Shown here piece by piece: positions 35,372 to 48,418 of a stretch of 64,000 nt of DNA. The notes under the pieces were generated by a model. The model had not been told where the DNA came from. It ran no database searches and saw nothing but the letters and a program-made list of their open reading frames with translations. The stretch lies in the NCBI GenBank assembly GCA_020631735.1, contig CM036191.1, forward strand, positions 38,237,335-38,301,334, given 5' to 3'. The DNA comes from Saccharum officinarum (lineage: Eukaryota > Streptophyta > Magnoliopsida > Poales > Poaceae). How positions within the stretch are numbered: position 1 is the stretch's first letter; every line of letters starts with the position of its first letter. A program made the translations under genes and the position numbers.

Positions 35372-38301
35372 TGTGACACCCTAATTTTTGGTATTATTTA
35401 AAAATAGATAAATTTGATTTAAATATGCATTTGTTGGTGCATTCAAATTTAGGGAATAATAAATTTTGTGAAATTAAAATTAATCATAAGGTTAACAATT
35501 TGTTTTTGCACTCATGATGTTGCACTATATTTTTGTGATGATTGGTTTGAGTCAAAGTTCAAAAGATATTCAAAAACATTTGAAAGTTTGATTTGGAAAA
35601 TCAATTTAGAAAATAAAAAGGGATTCCTATTCATTCTACATCTCTTCCTCAGTTTCGGCCTGCTAGCCCGGTTTCCCCTTGGCCCGCTCGCTCCCCCGCG
35701 CTCCTTCTCCTGGGCCACGGCCCAGCCCAGCCGGCCTGCCGCTGCCGCGCCCGTTCCCTCCTCTCGCAGTCACTGACAGCCGAGGCCCGCCCGTCAGTCC
35801 CTTCCCTTCCCCAACCTCCCGCTCCTCTCTCTCGGTCAAGGCTGCAACTACCGCCCGCGCCCACGACCACTGAACGTGGGAGCGTCCTTCCCCCCCCCAC
35901 GCCCGGCCTTCAAAAAGGGAGCCGGACCCCTTCACCGCCTCCCCTGCTACCCTTCCCGCTCCAATCCCGCTCGCGCGAGAGCCGCAACCGCAGCGTCCCA
36001 ACTCGCCGGAGCATCCCGTCCACTTCTCACCGGAATCCGCCATCTCTGTTGCGTCTTCGTCGAATTCTTCATTGCGGTGAGAACGCCCGTGCTCCTCTCT
36101 CTCTCCCTAGGTCTCTATTTCTTTGTTGTGTGGTCTCTAGGGCCGTGCCCGCAAGCTCCGACGAGCTTTTCGCCACCGTCCATGGCGGGAGCCGCTCGGG
36201 CTTACCCCGTGGCTGTGTTTTGCTTCGAGGCGAGTTCGCCTTCCTCTCCGCATCGCCCCGGTGCTCTCCGTTTTGGAAACCGTGCACCCTAGCGCCTTAT
36301 TGAGCATCACCAGCGAGCTCACGGTCGCCGGCCATGGCGGCGCCGCCGTCTCCTCCCCTAAATCCGGCGGCCAGTCTCTCTCTCCTCTCCCCCATCTAAT
36401 CTCGACCGCACATCGTGAGATGAACGGTCCTGGTTGGTTGATACCCCTTCGGGGTCCATTTTTGTTAAAGAGACCCCCCGCTTTCATCTATTTGAACCCG
36501 CCGTCCTTGGCGTACTCCCGGAGTGCGCGTTCTCTTTCGGAAAACGTAGTTTCTTTGGTTTATATGAAAAATACGTTTTCAGATTAATTACAGAACTGCC
36601 ACTGTAGTAAAACGTTTATAAAATCGTCGTTTTAGCTCCGATTCGACCCGTTCAACTTGCGTTACTTTCATAATTTCATAATCTACGCATTAGTGCCACT
36701 GATAGACCTGTTAGAAGCTTTTGAGTTTCTCGATTAAGTCTAGTTTAATAGCTAGTTTTGGAACCTTGTTAGCGCGTAACTTTTGCGTTGTAGCTTCGTT
36801 TTTCGTGCTCTTCGCGTCGTTGTGATCGTAGCGAGACGTAGATGATTTTGGTAAACATTTTATTCAGATTTATTTATTGTTGGTGTACTGTTCTAATCAT
36901 AGTTATGTTTTGCTTGTATGTCTGCTCCGAATTGCGTGTTGCACTTCGTGTCGTTCGAGTTCAGACGGTGAGGAGTACGTTGGGAATCTGGACGCGTACG
37001 AGGAGCAGCAGGACTAGTAGCAGTTCGTGAACCAAGGCAAGTATAGTATGGGCCTACCTTGTTGTCCTATTCATTATATAACATACTCATTATGCATGTG
37101 TCTAATATTGCTCGACTATAAGGACTTCCTAGCAAATTGATGACCTGTACCTTGATTCCTATGGGAATTATTTGCATATGGGTAGAATGCTAGTGCTCTA
37201 ATTAAACATGATCTACACTATGACTGATGGAACCAATGGATGAACATGATGGTAACAATGGAACCATAGGGTAAAGGTGCAGATGATGTTGATCATGTTG
37301 CCCTAAACCCTTCGTAAGGACTTATCTGTAGGGCAAAAGCTGGGACATACAGTGCAACCGTGAGAGTCATATGGCTCTGACTTTAGCTCAGTAGTAGGAT
37401 CTTTTCTAGCTTGTTAGAGGTTACCCGAAAGGGCGCAAGAGGGGCTTGCCACTTTGGGTATAGAACTGCTTCTGTTCTGATGTGTATAGCCTGCAGGAAT
37501 TGTGCCATCGAAAGGGGGGTTCTCTATATCTGCCTGCCGAGGAAACCTCGCGGCCCTAACATGTTAGAAGAGGCCTATGGAAGGCTTCATAGTGTACCCT
37601 GCCTACTCACCATGGGAGTGTTAGGGCGTCGACGGGCCCTAGGCAAATGGGCAACACGACTCACGGGTAAAGATGCACAACCTCTGTAGAGTGTTAAAAC
37701 TGTTATAACAGCCATGCTCATGGTCACGAGCGGCCCGGAAAACTCACAGAATAAATGTTTACTTGACATATAGATGGCTTATGATGATGATAATGAGATT
37801 ATACGGATGCTCAATTACTCTCCTTAATTCTAGTAGGTGATCATGTGGGTTAAACGGGAGCTTAAGCATAATTAAGTAATAATAAGTAATAATAAAATGT
37901 TGAACTATTAAAAATGCTAACTGCAGTCAACCGTGTCTATCCTTTTTGAGCCTCATGAATCCTCATACTATACTTGCGGAGTACAAGTGTACTCACACTT
38001 GTTGCTATTTTGTTTTTGGATAAAAATCCCGGATGGGTAACAGATGACAGTTTCTACGAGGACTTCTCGGAAGATTTCTAGGTTTGGGTCAACCAATCGT
38101 CCTTCCCTGTGGATCAGACGCTATGCCTGAGAGTTGCTATTTACTTTTTCGCTTGTTATGTAAGAACTACGTGATGTAATAATGTTATGTATGTACACAG
38201 TGATGATACTTCTGTTAATTTGTCGGCTTATGTGTGCGACTACTCCTGGGGCGCACATAAGATGTATGCACTCTATATTGTCCTTTAATTGGAGTGTGAC
38301 A
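35372..38301 (+). repeat. 3' LTR of the Tekay-type element
   Basis: Nearly identical to the 5' LTR. Differences include a longer C run near 35890, a duplicated 'taataagtaa' near 37880 and scattered transitions. Ends GGAGTGTGACA followed by the TSD TCTAG. Confidence 0.95.
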
Positions 38302-38306
38302 TCTAG

Positions 38307-40738
38307 CCCCCTTTCAACAGTAATAAAATCATCTTAATGGTTGGTCGCTTAATCCATTAATCAAATTACAAGATCATTGTTCATAATTAAGCACTAGCAA
38401 TAGCTACCCAAATGCATAACCCATAGGTGACAAGGAAACAAGATATCAATAGCTAAGTTATAATCTCTATGGTTGTCGAGGAAGACACATGCATATGTAT
38501 GATAATTTCAGTGAATAGGACAACAAGGATGGTCCCATGTTATACTTGCCTTTTTCTCAAAGTTAAGCTACCCAGAATCTTTAGCTGCTATCTTTCGGTC
38601 TCCAACTTTTGCTTCGACTGTCGGTCCTTAGATCCTAGTCTTCAGCGCTGATGAACCACGCTTCCTCTACTCGCAACAACCAAGCAACATAAATAAATAA
38701 TACACACATCTAAGAACATGCATCAAACAAAAGAAACACTTTAAAATAGAGCGCACTTAACGACATGGTACGTTGCTACAGTCATGAAAACACAAGAACG
38801 ACGGATAACGGAGCTACCATTAAAGAGGACTCGTGACTATCAAGACGATTACAACATAACGCAGAAGACCGACTATAAACTTAATGTATTTTAGTTATTG
38901 AAATAAGGTGATAAACATTCTGAAGAAATATTCTAAAATTAGATTAATCAATTGAATTACAAAGCTAGGTTTAACCCTGGTCATATTTTATTTATATACA
39001 TTTTATAGTATTCAAGTCATCTAAATATTTATAGTTTAGATAACATAAAACATGAGAGAAGACTAATCGAACTACTTTATGTTTCAAGGTTGCCCAAGAA
39101 AGTCATCATAAATGAAAAGAAATTAATGTTGACATTCACCATATTAACATTTAATATTATTTAAGTCACTTAAGCATATATGATTTAGTAAGCACAATAT
39201 GCATGATAATAACAAATCGATCCATCATATCTCGTGATTAGCTTAAGCAAGTTATAATTAAAAACAAAACATTTAAGTTGTTATTTGTCAAGTTAGCATT
39301 TTATTTACAAGACGTCGAGATTATAAATCTAAGTTGCTTTTAATAGATTAAAGACAATAAATACACATCAACAAAATTGCATTTGACATGGCTTTATATG
39401 AATCATGCTTAAATGAGACAAATTATAATTATAATTAATAAACACATATCTAAGTGGTCAATAATCATGTTGACATTCACTTATAGAAGGCCAACACTAT
39501 AAAGCTAAGTTCATGCTTAGTTACAAAGGACTGATGTGACAAGATTATATATTATTTTTAATTATAAAACTAATAACAAACATATTAATTAATATAATAT
39601 TCAGCTATATATGGAAAAGCATATGACATGAAAAACATTAGTGCTACTACACAGAGAACGTTGATGCGAACCTAACACAACTTAATTGGAGCAAAACAGA
39701 TTTCAAACGAATAAATGCTCGAGAATTAAAGCCGTATAACTATGAAGAGCAGATACGTACTATAATATGAAATTGTCTACACAAGTCTATCATATATGTA
39801 ACGTACTTAAACTAAGAAAATTTTAATTTAAAATATAATGTACCCTAATCATATTAATCAATTTAATATTGAACTATATATAGAAAACAAGTGGCAACTA
39901 AACGAAAGCACTTATGTTTCAAGGTTGAACTAAGCATCTTATAATTCAAAAGACATTTAGTTTAATATTAATTAGATTAACATTAATTTAGGATAGACCG
40001 CCCGTGTTGCGTTCAATTAGAAACTCAATTGCACAAACATAAATCAAATTAATATCTAACTTATAAATTTCAAGGATGTAAGACATGTTAAACGTTGTTG
40101 CTAACAATAATCTCGATCACCAAGAAAATACACAATCATCCGAGCAATCATACACGAAGCAAACAAAGAAACATAATTAAAACAGTACACCAATAGTATC
40201 AAAACAGTATAAAAAGTTTTTAAAACTCTTCTACACATTACTACGATCACACAGGCGTAAAGATCACGAAATTCGGACTTAAAAAGTGAAAGTTATGAAT
40301 TTTCTAAGATTTCTTATAGATAAATAATTACTTTAATATAAATTCGAAAATTAAATTCTCAGAGATATTTTAGAATGAGACGAACCCAAATAAAGTATTT
40401 GGAGCTCATGAAAATATTGATAAAGAGATCAAGAAAAAATATTAAGCTCATAGAAATTGAAATTTTAAATCCAAAAAATACCAAAAAGTTTTCCGATGAG
40501 AAGTAAACGTCGTCCTATAGTATTTTGAAAATAATAGCACTAACCAACACCAAAGACAAGCATCAAACAAACACCACATTATCAAATTAATATGAAAAAG
40601 TTTAAAACCACAATTTTCTATATTTAAATTAGCATCAACTTAACTTTTTCTAATAAATTTATTCAAATATTGAAATCATTTATTTTATTTAGTGTTTTCT
40701 AAGCATAACCCAAATTTCAAAAAATTTAGGGTGTGATA
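38307..40738 (-). repeat. Left (3') LTR of the non-autonomous element, second part
   Basis: Continues the LTR after the Tekay insertion and matches about 43716-46703 of the right LTR. About 554 bp present at 45764-46318 of the right LTR are missing here at about 40356. Both deletion edges carry AAATT. The lost segment holds the TATA box. The end reads TGTGATA instead of TGTGACA. Confidence 0.9.
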
Positions 40739-42751
40739 ATTCTACCCCACTTAACAAGAATCTCGTCCTGAGATTTGGAGAGACTAGGGAGAAAGATAAA
40801 GTTGATCTGCAAATCTTCACGCTTCTCTGAGCAACTATTATCCAATGATGATGCCACAAGCTCAAGACCAACTTTGTAAATGTCTCCTTTAGACCCTTAC
40901 GATCCTTGTAGATGGTTCCAACATGTTACCAACCCTGAGAAAAGATATCTGCGCTTGATAATGACTTTGCAACCACGTAGATAGCTGATGCTTCTAGGTG
41001 AAGAAATAGAACGTATAAAACCTCCATCTTGTGTCGTCTTTTAGTTTAGCAACTCCCCTTAAGAAGAGATCAATTAGAGAATACCAATGGATAGATTGCA
41101 TTTGTTTCTGAGTGACAACTACCATTGTGTCCTTCTATTATCTCAAAGAGACTCATGAGCTTATCAAGAACAAGTAATCCTGCACTTTCTTGCGAGCAGA
41201 AAAATGGCAGTACAGAAATACAGTTATAACTCAAGTTCTTCGAATTCGATGATATTGTAGCTTATACCGTTGGAAAGCTTATCAAATTTACTACAACTTT
41301 CTTATAGAACACTTCTCTAGATTCTGCAGTTAAGATAGTCGAAAACTATGCACCACAGAAACTATTCCAGGTTGCTGACAACACAGATGCATCGCCTTGT
41401 AATCCCAAACCATAATAGCTATCAGGGTGGTTCTTATGGTCAGAGAAAGATATTGAAGTCTACTATTGTCTCGAATTTATTCATGATTTTTGGGCATCCA
41501 AAAATAGAGATATAAGCTAAGGAAGACAGATTGTTCTGAAAAGACAGGACAAGGTAGGAACGAGATTCAGAGAGACTAGAGAGATAGATAACGCTAATCT
41601 TCAAGTCTTCATGCTTCTTTAATTTGTGTTGATGAGATATAAGACATGGATCAAGGATAGCCAAAAGATGACAAGAAAGATAAGGTTTGATCTTCAGTTC
41701 TTCGTACCTCGTCGAATGAGATTGATGATGATTGTAGCGAATGCTACCCCACTTAAGAAAAAGAACCTAGGGGACACCAAAGTAACTTGCATCTCCTTTT
41801 ATACTAGATAACCATAATAATCTCTAATGTAAGATTCCAAGGCAAATCAATGAGATTCAAAGATATCCAATGATATATTCACTTATACGAGATAAGGAAG
41901 TAATACAGGAAATTTCTGGGCGAATTCTAATTTTAGTAGTTCAGTAAATTTGGCATAACTCGAGCTACAAAGATCCAATTGAAGTGATCTTTATATGGTT
42001 GGAAATCTTATGAAATTATCTACAACTTTTATTAATAACACTTTTCCAGGTTCTATCATTAAATTAATCAAAAATAGAGCTTAGCCAAAACTATTCTAGA
42101 ATTCCAGACTGTGCAGTAACCTCAACTTAGAACAGGTATATCTCTTAGCTCAAAATAGATAAAAAGGTAAGTCCAGTGGGTTTGGAAAGATACAGAAGTC
42201 TAGTTATTCACAGTAAAATTTCATAAATTTCTCATGTCCATATCTTGAGATATAATAGAAACATTGCAGACTGCCATAGAAATCAGCATGCGGAGTATTA
42301 TGTAAAACCTACCCCACTTAACATGGATCGAGCTACTCCTCAAGACTTATACCTTCCGAGACACCTTTGAAACACGAGAACAAGGCAACACACAAACAAC
42401 ACATCAAGAAAAACAAGCACACATCACATCATCGGTACTACACGTGCTTCTTCAACAATGGTGGTCACCCTATGGGAAGATTATGGATGATAAAAGGCCA
42501 TCGGATCTTTGAACCAGGTGGAATCAGAAAACTTTTAGTAAAAACAACATAAAACAAAATCCAAGGGAGTAAGAAATAATAGCTCAAAGGAAACTATATC
42601 AAGGAGGGGATACAACAGGACAAGGAAGAGGAAATAGTCAAAATCAATGAGTCAAGGGATGATAAAATAGTTTTATAGTAAAATGAGTTTTAGAATACGT
42701 CCAGTACTACTTGGCATACGTCCTACAGTCAACACCACTCTGATACCACTC
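40739..42751 (-). other. Internal region of the non-autonomous element
   Basis: 2,013 bp with only short ORFs, none recognisable. Read on the minus strand it opens with a PBS (TGGTATCAGAG) and GTGTTGACTGTAGGACG, the same leader as the Tekay element. It closes with GGACGAGATTCTTGTTAAG and a purine tract, also like the Tekay element. Repeated 'acaacttt...ataa' and 'taactcgagctac'-type motifs occur at about 41270 and 41990. Confidence 0.8.
42740..42749 (-). other. Primer binding site of the non-autonomous element
   Basis: Read on the minus strand, TGGTATCAGAG follows the end of the right (5') LTR after three bases. This is the same initiator-Met-type PBS as in the Tekay element. Confidence 0.85.
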
Positions 42752-45700
42752 TGTCACACCCGATTTTCTAAAGAACAAAACCAGGCTAATCATATGTGTG
42801 CCCAGGATGTCCACACATATGTCAGAATGAAAAAGTATTAGAAACAATGTTATTATATAACATATACATAGCTATATTAACACTTACATCAGAGTATCGT
42901 GGAACAGTGACTAAACTTCAGGCTCCATTCCTCTCAGGGACGGCTGACTGGTGGTTTCGTATGCCAAACACTTTTAAAAAACTTCTGGAAACTCCACTAT
43001 CTCTTTATCCTATTTCTGAATAGGACCTTACTACACACTGGAGTGTGGAGAAATAGCAAGAGTGAGTCTATGTCGAACTCAACAAGTATAACACAGGGTT
43101 CATGAGGCTCAAAAAGGCTAGACACTGTTTGACTGCATTTAGCTTTTATTCATTATATAATTAGCAATTGAGTAGCATCAAGGAATTTCAATTCCCATTA
43201 ATGAACCAATGATTAATTGTAATAAGGATAATGAATAGCATTAACATGAGCATAATAATAATCAACAATAATTAAACATAATATAACAATGGTGATCATC
43301 TATTCTGTAAGAATCCCCAAGGCCGCTCGTATCCGTGAGCACGGCTAGTATACCAGTTTATTAAACTCTGCGCAGAGGTGTACACTTTCACTACGAGTCA
43401 TGATTTCCAAATGCATGGGTTTGCAAGGCCCAAAACATAAAAAACCATATAAAGCCATTCATAAGTTCATCTAACAAGTTAGGGCCGCTAGGTTTCAGAT
43501 GTCAGTCTGTGTGATACAACCAGTCCCAGGGATCCACAGTCTGCTTTTCCCCATTTGCGCCACAAGGGTAACCTCTAACAAGCTAGAAAATGTCCTTTAA
43601 ACAACTAGAGCTAGAGCCATATAGCCCTCACAGATGTACTGTCAATCCCGGTTATCACTTACAGGTAAGTCCTTATGGAGAGAAACCAGAGCAACAATAT
43701 AACCCCTTGCTCTAGCCCCATTTCAACAGTAATAAAATCATCTTAATGGTTGGTCGCTTAATCCATTAATCAAATTACAAGATCATTATTCATAATTAAG
43801 CACTAGCAATAGCTACCCAAATGCATAACCCATAGGTGACAAGGAAACAAGATATCAATAGCTAAGTTATAATCTCTATGGTTGTCAAGGAAGACACATG
43901 CATATGTATGATAATTTCAGTGAATAGGACAACAAGGATGGTCTCATGTTATACTTGCCTTTTTCTCAAAGTTAAGCTACTCAGAATCTTTAGCTGCTAT
44001 CTTTCGGTCTCCAACTTTTGCTTCGACTGTCGGTCCTCAGATCCTAGTCTTCAGCGTTGACGAACCACGCTTCCTCTACTCGCAACAACCAAGCAACACA
44101 AATAAACAATACACACATCTAAGAACATGCATCAAACAAAAGAAACACTTTAAAACAGAGCACACTTAACGGCACGGTACGTTGCTACAGTCATGAAAAC
44201 GCAAGAACGACGGATAACGAAGCTACCATTAAAGAGGACACGCGACTATCAAGACGATTACAACATAACGCAGAAGACCGACTATAAACTTAATGTATTT
44301 TATTTATTAAAATAAGGTGATAAACATTCCGAAGAAATATTCTAAAATTAGATTAATCAATTGAATTACAAAGCTAGGTTTAACCCTGGTCATATTTTAT
44401 TTATATACATTTTATAGTATTCAAGTCATCTAAATATTTATAGTTTAGATAACATAAAACATGAGAGAAGACTAATCGAACTACTTTATGTTTCAAGGTT
44501 GCCCAAGAAAGTCATCATAAATGAAAAGAAATTAATGTTGACATTCACCATATTAACATTTAATATTATTTAAGTCACTTAAGCATATATGATTTAGTAA
44601 GCACAGTATGCATGATAACAACAAATCGATCCATCATATCTCGTGATTAGCTTAAGCAAGTTATAATTAAAAACAAAACATTTAAGTTGTTATTTATCAA
44701 GTTAGCATTTTAATTACAAGACGTCGAGATTATAAATCTAAGTTGCTTTTAATAGATTAAAGACAATAAATACACATCAACAAAATTGCATTTGACGGGA
44801 CTTTATATGAATCAAGCTTAAATGAGACAAATTATAATTATAATTAATAAACACATATCTAAGTGGTCAATAATCATGTTGACATTCACTTATAGAAGGC
44901 CAACACTATAAAGCTAAGTTCATGCTTAGTTACAAAGGACTGACGTGACAAGATTATATACTATTTTTAATTATAAAACTAATAACAAACATATTAATTA
45001 ATATAATATTCAGCTATATATGGAAAAGCATATGACATGAAAAACATTAGTGCTACTACACAGAGAACATTGATGCGAACCTAACACAACTTAATTGGAG
45101 CAAAACAGATTTCAAACGAATAAATGCTCGAGAATTAAAGCCATATAACTATGAAGAGCAGATACGTACTATAATATGAAATTGTCTACACAAGTCTATC
45201 ATATATGTAACATACTTAAACTAAAAAAAATTTAATTTAAAATATAATGTACCCTAATCATATTAATCAATTTAATATTGAACTATATATAGAAAACAAT
45301 TGGCAACTAAACGAAAGCACTTATGTTTCAAGGTTGAACTAAGCATCTTATAATTCAAAAGACATTTAGTTTAATATTAATTAGATTAACATTAATTTAG
45401 GACAGACGGCCCGTGTCGCGTTCAATTAGAAACTCAATTGCACAAACATAAATCAAATTAATATCTAACTTATAAATTTCAAGGATGTAAGACATGTTAA
45501 ACGTTGTTGCTAACAATAATCTCGATCACCAAGCATCAACACACAGTCATCCGAGCAATCATACACGAAGCAAACAAAGAAATATAATTAAAACAGTACA
45601 CCAATAGTATCAAAACAGTATAAAAAGTTTGTAAAACTCTTCTACACATTACTACGATCACACAGGCGTAAAGATCACAAAATTCGGATTTAAAACGTGA

Positions 45701-46703
45701 AAGTTATGAATTTTCTAAGATTTCTTATAGATAAATAATTACTTTAATATAAATTCGAAAATTAAATTTTCCAAACCTACTATACAGCTACACTAACATG
45801 TAGAGCTCGCAAATACGAATCTAACACAACTTGAACGAGTCAAATCGGAGTTAAAACGAAGAAACGATAAAGATATTACGAACCAGTGGTAAAATCGCAA
45901 ATACTTCATCTTCTACCTCCATCCATCTGAAGGGTGGTCTAGGGACGACACGAGAAGGAGGAGAAATATTTAATTTACTACACACGAGATTTCCCAAACT
46001 AGGGGCTCCTCTTACGGTAGTTTTGGTGTGCTTAGCCCATGGGGTAGCTACGTATATATAGGGAGGAAAACTCTCCACCTCCACGTCAACTAGCAATATG
46101 GTACTAATTGATGTTGCACTCTCCACCTTTACTAATAGGCCTAATTAATTATGAAAGCCCATTAGTAAATAAAGACATGGGCCTTTGGGCATGAGGAAAT
46201 CTGAGATATTTTATTATTTTCGGAATTAATTAATTTTATGGATAAAATAATTCTAGAAAAGTCCAGAATTGAATTTTAAGCCACGAAAAATACTCCGAAG
46301 GCTCCGAAAATTCAGGGAAAATTCTCAGAGATATTTTAGAATGAGACGAACCCAAATAAAGTATTTGGAGCTCATGAAAAGATTGATGAAGAGATCAAGG
46401 AAAAAGATTAAGCTCATAGAAATTGAAATTTTAAATCCAGAAAATACCAAAAAGTTTTCCGATGAGAAGTAAACGTCGTCCTATGGTATTTTGAAAATAA
46501 TAGCACTCACCAACACCAAAGACAAGCATCAAACAAACACCACATTATCAAATTAATATGAAAAAGTTTAAAACCACAATTTTCTATATTAAATTAGCAT
46601 CAACTTAACTTTTTCTAATAAATTTATTCAAATATTGAAATCATTTATTTTATTTAGTGTTTTCTAAGCATAACCCAAAATTCAAAAATTTTAGGGTGTG
46701 ACA
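42752..46703 (-). repeat. Right (5') LTR of the non-autonomous element, full length
   Basis: 3,952 bp. Read on the minus strand it starts TGTCACACCCTAAAATTTTT and ends GGGTGTGACA. It contains the 554-bp promoter segment missing from the other copy. The pre-insertion form of the Tekay target (..TTGCTCTAGCCCC..) is preserved here at 43705-43720. Confidence 0.92.
46052..46061 (-). promoter_or_regulatory. TATA box of the non-autonomous LTR
   Basis: CTATATATAC on the minus strand inside the full-length LTR, with a GC-richer stretch downstream. It falls within the segment deleted from the left LTR. Confidence 0.6.
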
Positions 46704-46767
46704 ACATCCACCCTCTACACCTGGCCCCATGAAAAAAAGGAAACAACTCCAGAAACAGAAAGTGCGT

Positions 46768-47011
46768 AGGCCATGTTTAGATCCATCCAAAATTTAAAAA
46801 GTTTTCAAGATTCTCCGTCACGTTGCATATGTCGGCACATATATGGAGTATTAAATGTAGGTAAAAAAATAACTAATTGCACAGTTTATCTGTAAATGTC
46901 GAGACGAATCTTTTGAGCCTAGTTAATTCATGATTGGACAAAGTTTGTCAAATACAAACGAAAAGTGCTACAGTGTTTTTTCAAAAAAAATTGCCATCTA
47001 AACTTGGCCTT
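46768..47011. mobile_element. MITE with AGGCCATGTTTAGAT-type ends
   Basis: The left end AGGCCATGTTTAGATCC and the complement of the right end, AGGCCAAGTTTAGAT, form the inverted repeat. The body contains 'gtcgagacgaatctttt' and 'gtgctacagt'. It belongs to a very common ~240-bp MITE type of panicoid grasses. It is flanked by a diverged direct repeat of about 30 bp. Confidence 0.75.
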
Positions 47012-47084
47012 AGTATTGGTTCCAGACATAAAAGAAAACAACGTCTGAAAATAGAAAGTGCGCGCCGCTAATGTGACTGGCGCA

Positions 47085-48250
47085 TGTGCGCTGAATAGTG
47101 TTTGGGAAATACCCCCTGTGAGAGTTTCTTGCGTTGCTCGTAGGGCTCCTGGATCTCATTCACCTGCCACCGCTCTGTCTTGTCCGCCTGCAGGGTCTTA
47201 TCGGCGATCAGCGCGTACAGCGGCGCCATCAGGCGAGGCAGCTTGCCCAGCAGTGCGAGCACCTTCTCCCCATAGTGCCGGCCAGCTAACCCAGCAACGC
47301 CACACAGTGCTCCTTCGCCGACCAGGACGCCGCCTCGCCGAGGAAGTCCACGAGTTTCGTCACCAGCTCCGAGCTCGCCACGACGGCCCGCGCGCCGGCC
47401 GGCTGCTCCACGAGCCTCGGCGAGGTAGTCGTCTCCAGCGGACAAGCCCAGCAGGCCGGCGAGCGCGTCCGCCGCGCACGTCGACACCGCCCTGCCGTGC
47501 GCGTCCGCGTACTGGAGCAGCCCGTAGAGGCCGGCCACCAGCGCGTTCTTCCGGCTGCGGTACGCGCCGTCGCGCACCAGGTGCCGCCGGACCTCCACGT
47601 TCACGGCATTGTCGTGCACGGACGCGTCCATGGAGGAGAGCAGGTGGAGCAGCTACGGCATGGCGTCCATCTCCACGAGGCACGCCCACGAGCTAGCGGG
47701 CCTCGTACGTCGCCTTCTTCTGCTCCTAGGGCACGCACCGCCGGCTTGTCAACCGCGCACCGTTGCTTGCTGCTGGGCTCGTGGAGCGGGATGGCACGGC
47801 TGAGGGGAGCTGCCCGATGACCCCGCGCGCCGCGACGTTCGGCACGAGCTCGGTGCTACCCGCCGCCTCCAGGAACGCGGCATAGCTCCTCGGAGCAGTC
47901 CGACTAGGTGCCGACGCCGACGCGGGCGAGCACGAACTTGGCGTCCTCGGCGTCGGGCATCACGCCGGTCGCGAACCGCGCGAGCACCGAGCGCACTTCC
48001 CGCACCGCGGGGTCGTCCTCCGGGTCGGGCCGCAGCCACGCCGTCGGGCGCCACGCCTGCCCTGCCGGGACAGCAACTCCACGAGCTCCTCGGCGTCTGC
48101 AGATGCCCATACGACGTCCCCCAGCAACACGTCTATCGCCGTGGCGACGGAGCCGAGCAGCACCAGGAGCCATGGTGGGATCTACAGCGGATGGGGAACA
48201 AGAAGCTACAGTGATGGGCGATGCATGCGACGACGGCGCTGGCGGCAAAG
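47085..48250 (-). pseudogene. ARM-repeat (U-box-type) protein pseudogene
   Basis: A GC-rich grass coding sequence on the minus strand. Readable pieces in order, across frame changes, are: LLGSVATAIDVLLGD and ELVELLSRQ (near 48100-48160); DDPAVREVRSVLARFATG; AAFLEAAGSTELVPNVAARG; NALVAGLYGLLQYADA; STCAADALAGLLG; ELVTKLVDFLGEAASWSA; GEKVLALLGKLPRLMAPLYA. The repeated helical ALxxLL pattern and the terminal LPRLMAPLYALIAD fit the ARM repeats of plant U-box E3 ligases. No U-box is seen. At least four frame changes and several stops mean it is not functional. It may be a decayed gene or a captured fragment. Confidence 0.5.
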
Positions 48251-48254
48251 GAGA

Positions 48255-48418
48255 GGGCGGCTCCCAGCGTTCGGACCTATTCGCTCAGGGGTGTATTTGC
48301 CTTAGATCAATGTGTGTCAACGCCCAGTTGGACCTAACTGAAACCGAACAATAATTAGGCACCCAAACGACTGTTTTGCAACTTTAGGGACCAGATGATA
48401 CATCGGCGCAAGTTTAGG
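48255..48418 (-). repeat. Dispersed repeat, second copy
   Basis: The inverse of the 23567-23720 repeat, with 'aagtttaggcatc', 'caactttagggacca' and 'gttggacctaactgaaacc' as the aligned blocks. It ends exactly where the next MITE inserted (TSD AGG). Confidence 0.5.

Larger units (their letters stand above)
26155..38301 (+). mobile_element. Complete but disabled Tekay-type chromovirus (Ty3/gypsy LTR retrotransposon)
   Basis: A 12,147-bp element flanked by TCTAG (26150-26154 and 38302-38306). Its LTRs are 2,917 bp (26155-29071) and 2,930 bp (35372-38301), both TGTGACACCC...TGTGACA. They differ by only a few dozen substitutions and small indels by eye, so insertion is recent on an evolutionary scale. 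The PBS matches initiator Met tRNA. The order is extra ORF, gag, protease, RT, RNase H, integrase, chromodomain, PPT, the order of chromoviruses. A chromodomain after integrase and LTRs near 3 kb point to the Tekay (Del) clade. Five stop codons and at least two frameshifts interrupt the coding region. Confidence 0.95.
25191..46703 (-). mobile_element. Non-autonomous LTR retrotransposon (Tekay-related, LARD-like), split by a nested chromovirus
   Basis: Two copies of one LTR bracket a 2.0-kb internal region (40739-42751). The whole element is flanked by the 5-bp duplication ACATC (25186-25190 and 46704-46708). On the minus strand the LTR starts TGTCACACCC and ends GGGTGTGACA. The PBS lies at about 42740-42749 and a PPT-like purine tract at about 40745-40760. 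The left LTR is interrupted by the complete element at 26155-38301. No gag, protease, RT, RNase H or integrase signature appears in the internal region in any frame, so it must have moved with proteins from a partner. Confidence 0.9.
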
